Below are positions 7,506 to 17,999 of a stretch of 64,000 nt of DNA, in pieces. Made by a program: the position numbers and the translations under genes. Every line of letters begins with the position of its first letter. The first letter of the stretch is position 1. The DNA comes from Tropicimonas isoalkanivorans (GTDB taxonomy: Bacteria > Pseudomonadota > Alphaproteobacteria > Rhodobacterales > Rhodobacteraceae), in contig NZ_FOLG01000016.1 of assembly GCF_900112335.1 (NCBI RefSeq), forward strand, positions 1-64,000. Direction: 5' to 3'. Below the pieces are notes generated by a model, which had not been told where the DNA came from, made no database searches, and worked only from the letters and a program-made list of their open reading frames with translations.

Positions 7506-8935
7506 GCCGCCCGCCGTTTCCGCGACGCCTCCAGCGGGAAGACCTTGGCGGGATTGAGCAGCCAGTCCGGATCAAACACGTCCTTCACGGCCATCTGGAT
7601 CTCCAGATCCGCCGGCGAGAACTGATGCACCATCAGGTCCCGCTTCTCGATCCCGACACCGTGCTCGCCTGTCAGGCATCCGCCGGCCTCGACACAGAGT
7701 TTCAGGATTTCTGCCCCGAATTGCTCGCAAAGTTCCAGATCGCCGGGCTTGTTGGCATCGTAGATGATGAGCGGATGCATGTTGCCATCCCCGGCATGGA
7801 AGACGTTGCCGACCTGCAGCCCGAACTTCCGGCTCATCTCGCCGATCCGCCGCAGAACCATCGGCAGGGCGCTGACCGGGATCGTCCCGTCCAGGCACAT
7901 GTAGTCGCCCATCTGACCCATCGCACCAAACGCCGACTTCCGCCCCAGCCAGATCCGCGCGGATTCTTCGGCCGACGCGCTCTCGCGCAGTTCCACCGGA
8001 TCATGCCGGCGCGCGATCTGGCAGATCAGCCCGAGCTGTTCGTCGATTTCGGCCTCCGAACCCTCCACCTCGACGATAAGCAACGCCTCGCAATCGGGGT
8101 AGCCGGCGTGGGCGAAGGCCTCCGTGGCGTGAATGCAAGGACGGTCCATGAACTCGATCGCCACGGGCAAGACGCCGGCTCGCACGATGTCCGACACGCA
8201 TTGCCCGGCCACTTCGCTGGAGTTGAAGCCCATCAGCACGGGCCGTGCGCCCTCTGGCTTGTGCAGGATGCGCAGCGTCGCTTCCGTTACGATCCCGAGT
8301 TGCCCCTCGGAGCCGCAGACCAGCCCAAGCAGATCGTAGCCTGCCGCGTCCAGATGCGGACCGCCGATCTCCACCACCGATCCGTCCATCAGAACCATGG
8401 TGACGCCCATCAGATTGTTCATCGTCACACCATATTTCAGGCAATGCGCCCCGCCGGAGTTCATCGCGATGTTCCCGCCGATGGCACAGGCGAGCTGGCT
8501 CGAGGGGTCTGGCGCGAAGAAGAAGCCCTCGGCTTCCACCGCCTCGGTGACGCTGAGGTTCGTACGCCCAGCCTGAACCCGGACGTACCGGTTCGCGTAG
8601 TCGACCTCCAGCACCTCGTTCATCCGGGCAAGACCCACGATCACGCTGTCGGCCGTGGGCAAGGCGCCCCCGGCGAGCGACGTCCCCGCACCGCGCGGCA
8701 CGACGGGCACGCGCTCCTCATGACACACCTTCAGAAGTGCCGCGACTTCGTCGGTGGAGGCGGGCAGCACCACCGCCAGCGGCGGGCACCGATACGCGGT
8801 GAGGGCATCGCATTCATAGGCGCGGGTCTCGAAGGGATCGTGAATCACAGCGCCTCGCGGCAGCACGGCCTGCAATCGGCGAATCACTACGTCGCGCTTC
8901 GACAGCACCGCCCTGTCCGGCGCCGGCATGTCCAT
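7502..8935 (-). CDS. glcD: Glycolate oxidase catalytic subunit GlcD
   Basis: A 477-residue FAD-linked 2-hydroxyacid oxidase. The PCMH FAD-binding domain covers about residues 40-230, with VPRGAGTSLAGGA and the IGGNIAMNSGG motif. The C-terminal cap includes VFHAGDGNMHP and the GEHGVG motif near the end, both typical of GlcD and D-lactate dehydrogenase relatives. The neighbouring glcE and glcF settle the call. It heads the operon; the 86 bp between it and the divergent DUF599 gene must hold its promoter. No glcC-type regulator is present nearby. Glycolate use is expected in a marine or phototroph-associated bacterium, but this is inference. Confidence 0.95.
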   Translation of the reverse strand: MDMPAPDRAVLSKRDVVIRRLQAVLPRGAVIHDPFETRAYECDALTAYRCPPLAVVLPASTDEVAALLKVCHEERVPVVPRGAGTSLAGGALPTADSVIVGLARMNEVLEVDYANRYVRVQAGRTNLSVTEAVEAEGFFFAPDPSSQLACAIGGNIAMNSGGAHCLKYGVTMNNLMGVTMVLMDGSVVEIGGPHLDAAGYDLLGLVCGSEGQLGIVTEATLRILHKPEGARPVLMGFNSSEVAGQCVSDIVRAGVLPVAIEFMDRPCIHATEAFAHAGYPDCEALLIVEVEGSEAEIDEQLGLICQIARRHDPVELRESASAEESARIWLGRKSAFGAMGQMGDYMCLDGTIPVSALPMVLRRIGEMSRKFGLQVGNVFHAGDGNMHPLIIYDANKPGDLELCEQFGAEILKLCVEAGGCLTGEHGVGIEKRDLMVHQFSPADLEIQMAVKDVFDPDWLLNPAKVFPLEASRKRRAA

Positions 8936-9021
8936 GTCACATCCTCCCCACGTGATCTCCGCAACTCTACTAACCGGTTTTGCCGCGTTGCAAGCGCTGG
9001 ATTGCAGGTTAGTGTCCGCGC

Positions 9022-9720
9022 ATGACGCTCTCGGAAATGCTCGTCCACTTTACCTGGCCCGATGTCGCGGCGCTGACTTTCCTGTTCGCTGCCTGGCTCG
9101 GCAGCGGCTGGCTGATCGAGAATCCCGTGGGCCGCCGCAAGTCCACGTCGATCCTGATGCGTCAGTACCGTGAGGACTGGATGCGCGAGTTCGTCACCCG
9201 TCAGCCACGGATCTTCGACAGCGCCATCCTGGACACATTGCGGCAGGGCACGCTGTTCTTCGCGTCCTCCACCATGATCGCGATCGGCGGCGGTCTTGCG
9301 CTCGTCGGAAACCCGGAGCCGCTTCGCGATGTGGCCAGCGACCTCGTGCAGGACCAGGCCCCGGAAGTGATCTGGGAGATCAAGATCTTTCTTGTATTGC
9401 TGCTGCTTACGAGCGCCTTCCTCAATTTCGTCTGGTCGCACCGCGTCTTCGGTTACTGCGCTGTCATCATGGCCTCGGTCCCGAACGATCCCGATGAGCC
9501 GAACACGTATGCGCGTGCCGCCAAAGCCGCGGAGGTGAACATGCTGGCGGCGCGAAGCTTCAATCGAGGGATGCGCACAATCTACTTTTCGCTCGGCGCT
9601 GTCGGCTGGCTTGCGGGCGCCACCGTGCTCGCCATTGGAACCCTGGTGGTGTTGTTGGTGGTATGGCGGCGAGAGTTCGCCTCCCACAGCCGCGACGTGC
9701 TGCGCCGCGACGACTTGTAA
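9022..9720 (+). CDS. DUF599 family membrane protein
   Basis: A 232-residue integral membrane protein with about four hydrophobic segments: residues near 14-32 (LTFLFAAWLGSGWL), 76-95 (TLFFASSTMIAIGGG), 120-140 (IFLVLLLLTSAFLNF) and 190-220 (LGAVGWLAGATVL, then IGTLVVLLVV). The segment MRQYREDWMREF after the first helix is characteristic of DUF599. The family role is unknown. The gene is divergent from glcD and shares its 86-bp promoter region, and it is followed by an exported-protein gene on the same strand. Confidence 0.82.
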   Translation: MTLSEMLVHFTWPDVAALTFLFAAWLGSGWLIENPVGRRKSTSILMRQYREDWMREFVTRQPRIFDSAILDTLRQGTLFFASSTMIAIGGGLALVGNPEPLRDVASDLVQDQAPEVIWEIKIFLVLLLLTSAFLNFVWSHRVFGYCAVIMASVPNDPDEPNTYARAAKAAEVNMLAARSFNRGMRTIYFSLGAVGWLAGATVLAIGTLVVLLVVWRREFASHSRDVLRRDDL

Positions 9721-9806
9721 CCGCGCGGCCGGTCCGCATGCTATGTCCCGCTGATGCTGACGGGATCGTGACTCAACCGCTCCCTTGGCCATGGCAAGGT
9801 ACCGTC

Positions 9807-10187
9807 ATGCGCGCTTGGTTTCGCACATACCTGCTATTGACGCCTGCCGTGCTTATATCCGGTACGGCCACCCCGACCATGGCCGATCCGGCAGTCATCG
9901 AGGGTGCAAGAGCCGTGAAAAACGGCGGCGACTGGACCGTCTCTGTCACCCTGCGCCACGGCGACACGGGTTGGGAGGACTACGCCGACGGCTGGCGGGT
10001 AATCGGCCCGGAGGGCGAGGTCCTTGGAACCCGCGAGCTGGCCCACCCGCACGAGACGGAACAGCCGTTCACCCGGAGCCTGTCGGGCGTGACGATTCCC
10101 GAGGACATCGCAGTGGTCGAGATCGAGGCCCGCACCAGTACCGGCGGCTGGGAAGGCGCGCGTTTTCCGCTGACGCTGCCGCGCTGA
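9807..10187 (+). CDS. Exported conserved hypothetical protein
   Basis: A 126-residue protein with a signal peptide ([19 protein letters not shown], cleavage probably after the Ala of TMA). The mature part looks like a small all-beta domain ([20 protein letters not shown], later [16 protein letters not shown]). The start at 9807 is chosen because it gives a clean signal peptide; the frame is open upstream but without a better start. It lies 47 bp before rimO on the same strand. I recognise no characterised family, so the periplasmic location is the only firm statement. Confidence 0.7.
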   Translation: MRAWFRTYLLLTPAVLISGTATPTMADPAVIEGARAVKNGGDWTVSVTLRHGDTGWEDYADGWRVIGPEGEVLGTRELAHPHETEQPFTRSLSGVTIPEDIAVVEIEARTSTGGWEGARFPLTLPR

Positions 10188-10234
10188 TCCGTCGGGGTCT
10201 TTCGCCGCCCGCGTCCCCCCTCTATATGCGCTCC

Positions 10235-11617
10235 ATGTCCAGCAACCCGCCCGATCTTCGCCCCGATCTCGCCCGCGCCACGGTGAGAGAGACCGCCCGC
10301 CCCGGCCAGCCGACCATCGGCATGGTCTCCCTCGGCTGCCCGAAGGCGCTGGTGGACAGCGAGCGCATCTTGACCCGGCTGCGTGCCGAGGGCTACGGCA
10401 TCTCTGCAGACTACGCCGGTGCCGATGCGGTCATCGTGAACACCTGCGGCTTTCTCGATTCGGCCAAGGCGGAGAGCCTGGAAGCCATTGGCGAGGCGCT
10501 GAAGGAGAACGGCCGGGTGCTGGTCACCGGCTGCCTTGGGGCGGAGCCCGAGTACATCACAGGGGCACATCCAAAGGTTCTCGCTGTCACCGGCCCGCAC
10601 CAGTACGAGCAGGTTCTGGATGCCGTCCACGCCGCCGTGCCGCCAGACCCGCACCCTTTCGTCGACCTGATGCCCGCCAGTGGCGTGAAGCTCACCCCGC
10701 GCCACTACAGCTACCTCAAGATCTCCGAGGGCTGTAACCACAAGTGCCGGTTCTGCATCATCCCGGACATGCGCGGCCGCCTCGCCAGCCGGCCCGCCCA
10801 CGCCGTGTTGCGGGAGGCGGAAAAGCTGGTGGACAGCGGCGTGACGGAATTGCTGGTCATCAGTCAGGACACCTCGGCCTACGGCGTGGACCGCAAGCAC
10901 GACACCCACCCGTGGAAGGGCGGAGAGGTGCGCACCCACATCACCGACCTCGCCCGCGAACTCGGGCAACTCGGCGCCTGGGTCCGGCTGCACTACATCT
11001 ACCCCTATCCCCACGTGCGGGACTTGATCCCGCTCATGGCGGACGGGCTCGTGCTGCCCTACCTCGACATTCCGTTCCAGCATGCCCACCCGGAGACGCT
11101 GAAACGCATGGCGCGTCCGGTGGCCGCCGCCAAGACGCTGGACCAGATCGCGGCGTGGCGGGCGATCTGCCCCGAACTCACGCTGCGGTCCACATTCATC
11201 GTGGGCTATCCCGGCGAGACGGAGGCGGAGTTCCAGACCCTTCTGGACTGGATGGACGAGGCGCAACTCGACCGTGTCGGCTGCTTCCAATACGAAAACG
11301 TGGACGGCGCGCGGTCCAACGACCTGCCGGAGCACGTACCGGACGAGGTGAAGCAGGAGCGGTGGGAGCGCTTCATGGAAAAGGCGCAGGCGATCTCCGA
11401 GGCGAAGCTGGCCGCGAAGGTGGGTCAGCGGCTCGAGGTGATCGTCGATCTGGTCGAGAGCGATGCCGCCACCTGCCGGACGAAGGCCGACGCTCCGGAG
11501 ATCGACGGCAATCTCTTCATCGATTCAGGCCACGAGGCACTCCAGCCCGGACAGATCGTCCGTGTGGAGGTCGAAGAAGCCAGTGAATACGACCTCTGGG
11601 GTCGCCTCGTTTCGTGA
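10235..11617 (+). CDS. rimO: Ribosomal protein S12 methylthiotransferase RimO
   Basis: A 460-residue radical SAM enzyme that adds a methylthio group to the conserved Asp of ribosomal protein S12. The N-terminal UPF0004 domain has Cys35 ([12 protein letters not shown]), Cys71 (NTCGF) and Cys100 (TGCLGAE), ligands of the auxiliary 4Fe-4S cluster. The radical SAM motif is Cys167-x3-Cys171-x2-Cys174 (CNHKCRFC), and a TRAM domain fills about residues 395-460. The [10 protein letters not shown] signature separates RimO from MiaB. An ATG three codons upstream (10226) is an alternative start. Confidence 0.95.
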   Translation: MSSNPPDLRPDLARATVRETARPGQPTIGMVSLGCPKALVDSERILTRLRAEGYGISADYAGADAVIVNTCGFLDSAKAESLEAIGEALKENGRVLVTGCLGAEPEYITGAHPKVLAVTGPHQYEQVLDAVHAAVPPDPHPFVDLMPASGVKLTPRHYSYLKISEGCNHKCRFCIIPDMRGRLASRPAHAVLREAEKLVDSGVTELLVISQDTSAYGVDRKHDTHPWKGGEVRTHITDLARELGQLGAWVRLHYIYPYPHVRDLIPLMADGLVLPYLDIPFQHAHPETLKRMARPVAAAKTLDQIAAWRAICPELTLRSTFIVGYPGETEAEFQTLLDWMDEAQLDRVGCFQYENVDGARSNDLPEHVPDEVKQERWERFMEKAQAISEAKLAAKVGQRLEVIVDLVESDAATCRTKADAPEIDGNLFIDSGHEALQPGQIVRVEVEEASEYDLWGRLVS

Positions 11618-11669
11618 CAGGGCGGGGCGTCTCTCGCGTCAGACCCAACCGCCTCGACGCGCGCCGCCG

Positions 11670-11963
11670 TCAGCGAACGGGCACGGAATAGAGCCGATAC
11701 TCCTGCTCCACCGCCACGAGGCGCGCGCCCGTCTCCGTCTCGAAGACTCCGACGCCCTCGTAATCCTCCGGGCACCCCACGAAGTCCGCGGCGTCATCCA
11801 GGAACTGGTTGGTGAAGGCATTTTCGCCCACACGGACGCACTGGTCCGCCGGATCGCGGTAGCCGCCCATCAGCGGCAGGGGCTCGCCCGCCGGTTCGGA
11901 GCTGGTTCCGGGTTCGCAGGCAAGCAACAGGGGTGCGAGTGCTATGAGCAGAAACGGTCGCAT
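11670..11963 (-). CDS. Small putative lipoprotein
   Basis: A 97-residue protein with a lipoprotein signal peptide: MRPFLLIALAPLLLAC, with the lipobox LLAC placing the lipidated cysteine at residue 16. The mature part contains two further cysteines (DQCVRVGENAF and FVGCPEDYEGV) that could form a disulfide. The ATG at 11963 has GGAGG six bases upstream, so the longer open frame is not used. It is convergent with rimO. No known family is recognised; envelope location is inferred from the lipobox. Confidence 0.75.
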   Translation of the reverse strand: MRPFLLIALAPLLLACEPGTSSEPAGEPLPLMGGYRDPADQCVRVGENAFTNQFLDDAADFVGCPEDYEGVGVFETETGARLVAVEQEYRLYSVPVR

Positions 11964-12019
11964 GAAGATCCTCCGGTAAGACAACTGCGGGCACCATAGC
12001 ATGCCGGCGCTGCGTCGTC

Positions 12020-12283
12020 TCAGTGGGGTCGCAGTGCTTCCAGCGACGGCGCGTTGCGGCAGAAGCCGGGCGGGCGCCGCTGCCCCGGAAGCCCGCGTTG
12101 CAGGCCGAGCCAGCGTTGGCAGGAGGCGACATGCGGACAGCACCGGCATTCATGCACGAGGTCCGCATAGGCGTCCGGGCTGAGGCGGCCTTCCTTCATC
12201 GCCGCCGTGAAGTTCAACCCGATGGATCTGCCGACCGAGCGTGTCAGCCAGAAATGAAGGTCGGTGTCGCCGGGAGCGGTCAT
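12020..12283 (-). CDS. DUF6455 family small Cys-motif protein (second copy)
   Basis: An 87-residue protein with the pattern Cys46-x2-Cys49-x5-Cys55-x2-Trp-Leu and a later Cys75-Arg-Asn-Ala, plus an extra Cys48. The upstream neighbour shares the same framework (C-R-x-C-x5-C-x2-W-L and C-x-N-A), so the two are paralogues of the DUF6455 family typical of Rhodobacteraceae. Four spaced cysteines suggest metal binding or a redox role, but that is inference. The start ATG at 12283 has GGAGA just upstream; it begins 28 bp after the first copy, so one transcript is likely. Confidence 0.75.
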   Translation of the reverse strand: MTAPGDTDLHFWLTRSVGRSIGLNFTAAMKEGRLSPDAYADLVHECRCCPHVASCQRWLGLQRGLPGQRRPPGFCRNAPSLEALRPH

Positions 12284-12311
12284 GCGTCTCTCCAACCTCG
12301 TTGCGGGCCGC

Positions 12312-12599
12312 TCAACCGGCGGCGACCGTTGCGTCCGCCTCCTCCTGCGCTGCCTTGAGGGCTGCGAAGACCTTTGCGTTCACGCAACTCTCGGGCGCCG
12401 CATCCACAGCGCGGTTCGCTTTCAGCCAGTCCGAACAATCGTCTCCCCACTCGCAGCCCCGGCACTGCTGGACGGCAGTCGCCCATTCCTTCTGATCGAA
12501 ATGTCCAGACATAATAGCGGCTTGCAGGTCGACGCCCGCGGCCTTGGCCATCGAGAGCGCCAGCCAGTAATGATCGCGTTGGGGCCCGAGTGGTCTCAT
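12312..12599 (-). CDS. DUF6455 family small Cys-motif protein (first copy)
   Basis: A 95-residue protein with Cys46, Cys49, Cys55 and Cys72 in the DUF6455 arrangement (QQCRGCEWGDDCSDWL, later SCVNAK). The N-terminal part is helical (HYWLALSMAKAAGVDL). The ATG at 12599 follows AGGAGG with seven-base spacing, which decides the start over a longer open frame. An FNR/FnrL-type box lies with its centre about 65 bp upstream of the start codon, so oxygen-responsive expression is likely. Function is unknown. Confidence 0.78.
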   Translation of the reverse strand: MRPLGPQRDHYWLALSMAKAAGVDLQAAIMSGHFDQKEWATAVQQCRGCEWGDDCSDWLKANRAVDAAPESCVNAKVFAALKAAQEEADATVAAG

Positions 12600-12656
12600 C
12601 GCTTGCCTCCTGTCCGTTCGAGTCGTGGCAAGCATGCATGGCGCCGGGCGGGATAC

Positions 12657-12672
12657 TTTGATGCAGGTCAAA
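12657..12672 (-). promoter_or_regulatory. Putative FNR/FnrL-type binding site
   Basis: TTTGATGCAGGTCAAA fits the FNR/Crp-family consensus TTGAT-N4-ATCAA with one mismatch (GTCAA) and has an outer symmetric T/A pair. It lies 57 bp upstream of the first DUF6455 start codon, where an activator site would be expected. The divergent plus-strand gene begins 160 bp away on the other side. A Dnr-type regulator could bind the same sequence. Confidence 0.55.
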
Positions 12673-12833
12673 ATTCGCGCCCCGAACGCGTCCAGCCGCT
12701 GGAAACACGGCTCGGCTTGGGACGGACGGATTCAATTCGGGTGAATATCCGGGCAAGCTGCTGAAAAAGCCGCCGAACAGGACGCGCATTTGCATGGGCT
12801 GACACCGGACGCGACAGGCGGTAATGTGCGCCC

Positions 12834-13079
12834 ATGTTTACAATCGAGCATGAATTCGACGCGACGGTGATCACCCTCGTCGACGAAGCGCCCGCCCCCA
12901 TCCAGGAAGACATCACCATCAATGCCTTCGAAGACTGCGTAACAGTCGAACAGCTCGATCCCCGGACCGACCAGGTGCAGCGCATAACCCTCTCGCTGCA
13001 ACAGCTCCGAGACCTGACCGCCGCCCTGGACCTGCCAGAGGGCGTCTACCAGATTCGCAATGACAGCTCCGGGCGGTGA
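12834..13079 (+). CDS. Conserved small hypothetical protein
   Basis: An 81-residue acidic protein (MFTIEHEFDATVITLVDE...) that looks like a small beta-rich domain followed by an amphipathic helix (LQQLRDLTAALDLPEGVY). I believe similar proteins occur next to hydrolase genes in Rhodobacteraceae, sometimes with an unsupported phosphomannomutase label. Its last 20 nt overlap the start of the NUDIX gene in another frame, which suggests translational coupling. No catalytic motif is seen. Confidence 0.68.
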   Translation: MFTIEHEFDATVITLVDEAPAPIQEDITINAFEDCVTVEQLDPRTDQVQRITLSLQQLRDLTAALDLPEGVYQIRNDSSGR

Positions 13080-13542
13080 CGAATTCGGCAAGCTGATCGC
13101 GGAGCGGACTCCTCGGCTGGCAGTGCGCGCGATCATTCTGCGGGAACAGCGGTTGCTTCTGGTGAATGCCTGGCCGGGGGCGGACTGCGACCTGTGGTGC
13201 GCGCCCGGTGGCGGGGTGACGCCTGGGCATTCCCTTCCGGACAACCTCGCGAGGGAGGTGCGGGAAGAAACGGGGCTGGCGATCGAGGTCGGCGTCCCCT
13301 GTCTGGTGAACGAGTTCCACGATCCAGCAAGCGGCTTTCACCAAGTGGAGATCTTTTTCCGCTGTCACCTCGCGAACGGCGCTCTTGAGGCTGACTGTCG
13401 CGACCCCGAGGGCGTCGTGACGCGTCACCGCTGGGTCGCCCGCGCCGAGATGAAGCGCCTGCGCAGTAAGCCCGGCCAACTGGCGGAGGTCGCCTGGGGA
13501 GGCGGCCTTGCCTACGATCCGCTGGAACTGCTGGTGCGCTAG
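13060..13542 (+). CDS. NUDIX hydrolase
   Basis: A 160-residue NUDIX-fold protein expected to cleave a nucleoside diphosphate linked to another group. The Nudix box covers about residues 48-70: GGVTPGH, then REVREETGL. The REVREETGL half is canonical, but the first Glu of G-x5-E-x7-REUxEExGU is His here. The core metal-binding Glu pair (EE) is intact, so activity remains possible. The start overlaps the preceding small gene by 20 nt. The stop lies in a CTAG that also forms the stop of the convergent EamA gene. Substrate is unknown. Confidence 0.85.
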   Translation: MTAPGGDEFGKLIAERTPRLAVRAIILREQRLLLVNAWPGADCDLWCAPGGGVTPGHSLPDNLAREVREETGLAIEVGVPCLVNEFHDPASGFHQVEIFFRCHLANGALEADCRDPEGVVTRHRWVARAEMKRLRSKPGQLAEVAWGGGLAYDPLELLVR

Positions 13543-14387
13543 GCTCCGCGCCGCGGCGCGAGAACGCCAATCGCGATACCACCGAGGACGAGAGCCGCGG
13601 CCACGAGGAATCGGAGCGTGAGCGGTTCTGCCAGAAAGATCATGCCCCCCGCCATCGCGATGATCGGCACGGAGAGCTGCGCTAGCGCCGCCACGGTCGG
13701 CACCAGCCGGGGCAGTACGAGGTACCACAGCGCATAGCCTAGTCCAGAAGTGACCACGCCAGAGAGAACGGCGAGCAGAATCCCGGGGACGGTCGCGCTG
13801 CCCCCTCCCCCGCCAACAATAAACGCCGGAAGGACTACAAGCGGCGCTGCCAATGCGAAGTTGGCCGCCGTCGCCTGCAAGGGCGGCCCCGAGGTTTGCC
13901 CGACGAGCGAATAGATCCCCCACCCCAGGGCGGCCGCGAGCATGAGCGCGGCATGGAGCGGAGAGGGTGCCGCGCCGCCCTCCGGCCAGAGCAACCAGCA
14001 GAGCCCCGCGAAGGCAACCAGCGCGCCGAACCAGCGAGCGGGCGGTATCGGCTGCCGGGCCAGAACGGCGCCGCCGAACATGGTCACCTGGACGCCGCCG
14101 AACAGGATAAGTGCACCGGCCCCCGCATCGATGCCCAGATACGCGACGGAGAACGCCACCATATAGAGGGTGAGCGACAGCACCCCCTGCCAGCGGCGCG
14201 GCGCCCGCCACGGGATGGCCCGCCCACGCAAAAGCACCAGCGCGCACAGCACGACCGCCCCGGCGGCGATGCGGATGGCGGCAAACGGCAAGGCGCCGAT
14301 CAAGCCGTCCACCAGAGCGAGACGGGTGAGGATCGAATTGGCAGCGAACGCCACCATTGTGAGGGCGACAAGAAGCGATACGTCCAT
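13539..14387 (-). CDS. EamA-family (DMT) transporter
   Basis: A 282-residue inner-membrane protein with about ten hydrophobic helices in two EamA repeats (about residues 5-130 and 145-275). Typical features are the N-terminal SILTRLALVDGLIGALPFAAIR block and the second-repeat YALWYLVLPRL followed by PIIAMAGG. Members of this drug/metabolite superfamily export amino acids, metabolites or drugs; the substrate here is not predictable. It converges on the NUDIX gene with a shared CTAG stop, so the coding regions overlap by 4 nt. Confidence 0.87.
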   Translation of the reverse strand: MDVSLLVALTMVAFAANSILTRLALVDGLIGALPFAAIRIAAGAVVLCALVLLRGRAIPWRAPRRWQGVLSLTLYMVAFSVAYLGIDAGAGALILFGGVQVTMFGGAVLARQPIPPARWFGALVAFAGLCWLLWPEGGAAPSPLHAALMLAAALGWGIYSLVGQTSGPPLQATAANFALAAPLVVLPAFIVGGGGGSATVPGILLAVLSGVVTSGLGYALWYLVLPRLVPTVAALAQLSVPIIAMAGGMIFLAEPLTLRFLVAAALVLGGIAIGVLAPRRGA

Positions 14388-14490
14388 CGCGTCAGCCTAG
14401 CGGAAAGAGGTGTGTCCGTCATGTTGGCGGATGGCGATGCAGGAAGCTATGCATGGTGGGTTGGTCTGGGCGCGCTCTCCGCGCGAACGA

Positions 14491-14518
14491 AAAGGGGCCG
14501 CCCGAAGGCGACCCCTTT
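14491..14518 (-). terminator. Rho-independent terminator of groESL
   Basis: On the minus strand AAAGGGGTCGCC-TTCG-GGCGGCCCC is followed by TTTTCGTTCG. The UUCG loop and GC-rich stem (one mismatch) lie about 30 bp after the groEL stop codon. Confidence 0.8.
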
Positions 14519-14544
14519 CCCGTTCTGCACAGGCAGACGGCTGA

Positions 14545-16209
<1,665 letters not shown>

Positions 16210-16238
16210 TTAAGATTGGAAGGTGCGGTTCCGTAGGG

Positions 16239-16526
16239 TCAGTTGATGACGCCCAAGATGTCGCTTTCCTTCATGATCAGCAGTTCCTTGCCGTCGAGCT
16301 TGATCTCGGTGCCCGACCACTTTCCAAAGAGGATCTTGTCACCCTCTTTAACGTCCATCGCGATGCGCTGGCCGCTTTCGTCCTTGGCGCCAGCGCCAAC
16401 GGCGACCACGAGGCCTTCGGCAGGCTTTTCCTTAGCACTGTCGGGGATGATCAGGCCGCCAGCGGTTTTCTCTTCGCTTTCGACTCGTTCGACCAGAACC
16501 CGGTCATGCAGCGGGGTAAATGCCAT
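16239..16526 (-). CDS. groES: Co-chaperonin GroES
   Basis: A 95-residue GroES that caps the GroEL ring. It begins [16 protein letters not shown], the standard start, and contains the mobile loop segment ([18 protein letters not shown]) that contacts GroEL. It is the first gene of groESL. The 5' leader holds a sigma70-type promoter followed at once by a CIRCE inverted repeat, so HrcA repression is expected. Confidence 0.98.
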   Translation of the reverse strand: MAFTPLHDRVLVERVESEEKTAGGLIIPDSAKEKPAEGLVVAVGAGAKDESGQRIAMDVKEGDKILFGKWSGTEIKLDGKELLIMKESDILGVIN

Positions 16527-16565
16527 GTCGGAACGCTCCTACGTTTCGTTGTGTTCTTCTTGCGG

Positions 16566-16592
16566 TTATCACTCACATCCGGTGAGTGCTAA
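16566..16592 (-). promoter_or_regulatory. CIRCE operator (HrcA site)
   Basis: On the minus strand TTAGCACTC, nine bases, then GAGTGATAA: the CIRCE consensus TTAGCACTC-N9-GAGTGCTAA with one mismatch. It lies 39 bp upstream of the groES start codon and overlaps the predicted transcription start, where HrcA blocks initiation. Confidence 0.95.
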
Positions 16593-16599
16593 TGGCCGG

Positions 16600-16628
16600 G
16601 AGATAGGTAAGCGTCCGAGTCGTGTCAA
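16600..16628 (-). promoter_or_regulatory. sigma70-type promoter of groESL
   Basis: On the minus strand TTGACA (16623-16628), a 17-nt spacer, then TATCTC (16600-16605). The predicted start is about seven bases later, at the edge of CIRCE. The -35 is a perfect match and the spacing ideal. Confidence 0.75.
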
Positions 16629-16901
16629 CCGGGGACAGCGCCAGAAAATTTCGAAAAAGACCCGGCGGCGCGACGGTTGCGGGCGTTTTGCAGCCCCGAT
16701 GAGCGCGATGGTGTAACAGCAAATGCGACGAACCGAAACCGGGGGACCGCGGACCGTCCCCGTCGGCCCCATCCGGCTGCTGCGCGTCTACGATTGCTGC
16801 ATTGCGGCATGAATCGCCCAACGGACCTGATCCCCTCATGACAACGTCCGGTGCCACCCCTATAAGGGCCGCGATTTGTAACGCTCTCGCGGAGGAGTTT
16901 G
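16629..16901. other. Non-coding region between groESL promoter and ppaC
   Basis: Together with the groES leader this is a 375-bp gene-free stretch between divergent genes (16527-16901). The left part holds CIRCE and the groESL promoter. The right part must carry the ppaC promoter, and GGAGG at 16891-16895 serves ppaC. No tRNA, small gene or conserved element is seen in 16629-16880. Confidence 0.6.
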
Positions 16902-17822
16902 ATGACCATCAAGGTTTTCGGCCACAAGGCCCCCGACACCGATTCCACCGGATCCCCGATCATCTGGGCCTGGTACCTTTCCGAAATCAAAGGCACCCCG
17001 GCCGAGGCCAAACTGCTCGGTGAACCGAATACCGAAGCCGCGTTCGTGCTGGAGCGTTGGAACCTCGACAAACCCGAGATCATCGACGCCGCCGGCGCCG
17101 GGGACCCTTGCGTCGTCGTGGACACCAACAACCCCGACGAACTTCCCGCCGATATCAATGACTGCGATCTGCTGCAGATCATCGACCATCACAAGTTGAC
17201 CGGCGGCATCCAGACCAAGTCGCCGATAGACATCACCATGCGCCCGCTGGCCTGCACCGCGACCCTCATGTACGACCTGATGGGCGAGGACGCGGCGAAA
17301 ATGCCGGAGGCGATCAAGGGCGCGATGCTGTCGTGCATCCTGTCCGACACGATGGAATTCCGCTCGCCGACCACCACCGACACCGACCGGGAGTTGGCTG
17401 AAAAACTCGCGGCGGACCTCGGCGTGACCATTGCCGACTATGCCGGCGAAATGTTCGCGGCCAAATCTGACATCTCGGAATTCTCCGACGCGGAACTGAT
17501 CCGCATGGATTCCAAGATCAACGAGGTGGACGGCGTGAAATTCCGCGTGTCGGTTCTCGAGACCACCGCACCGCACGTGCCGCTGGACCGCAAGGACAGC
17601 ATCATGGAAACGATGAAGGCCGTGTGCCAGGAGGATGGCGTCGATCACGTGCTGTTCTTCGTCATCGACATCCTGAAGGAAGAGGCAACGCTGCTGATCC
17701 CGAACGACGTGGTGAAGGGCGTGGCCGAGAAGAGCTTCGGCGCCACAGTTGAGGGCGACTCCGTGATCCTGCCCGGCATCCTGAGCCGCAAGAAACAGAT
17801 CATCCCGAACCTGAAGGTCTGA
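16902..17822 (+). CDS. ppaC: Manganese-dependent inorganic pyrophosphatase (family II)
   Basis: A 306-residue DHH-family pyrophosphatase that hydrolyses pyrophosphate and so drives biosynthetic reactions forward. Metal-site residues are visible: His8, Asp12 and Asp14 (FGHKAPDTDST), Asp74 (VVVDTNN) and Asp95-His96-His97 (IIDHHKL). The C-terminal DHHA2 domain ends SRKKQIIPNL, the family signature with the substrate-binding Arg-Lys-Lys. The ATG at 16902 has GGAGGAG at ideal distance; a TTG one codon upstream is not needed. A monocistronic unit divergent from groESL. Confidence 0.95.
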   Translation: MTIKVFGHKAPDTDSTGSPIIWAWYLSEIKGTPAEAKLLGEPNTEAAFVLERWNLDKPEIIDAAGAGDPCVVVDTNNPDELPADINDCDLLQIIDHHKLTGGIQTKSPIDITMRPLACTATLMYDLMGEDAAKMPEAIKGAMLSCILSDTMEFRSPTTTDTDRELAEKLAADLGVTIADYAGEMFAAKSDISEFSDAELIRMDSKINEVDGVKFRVSVLETTAPHVPLDRKDSIMETMKAVCQEDGVDHVLFFVIDILKEEATLLIPNDVVKGVAEKSFGATVEGDSVILPGILSRKKQIIPNLKV

Positions 17823-17999
17823 CGGCTGCGCCTATGACTCTGCAGCGGGGGGCGGGGAACCGCCCTCCTCTTTTCTGGACCGGCGGTCATTTCCGCAACG
17901 TCATTCGATGCGCGCCCGCCCTACCGTTCCCTGCGTCTCCGGGGTATATGGCAACCCGGCGCCGTTTCGCGCGCCTACACCCGTCGCTTCGGAGACCAA

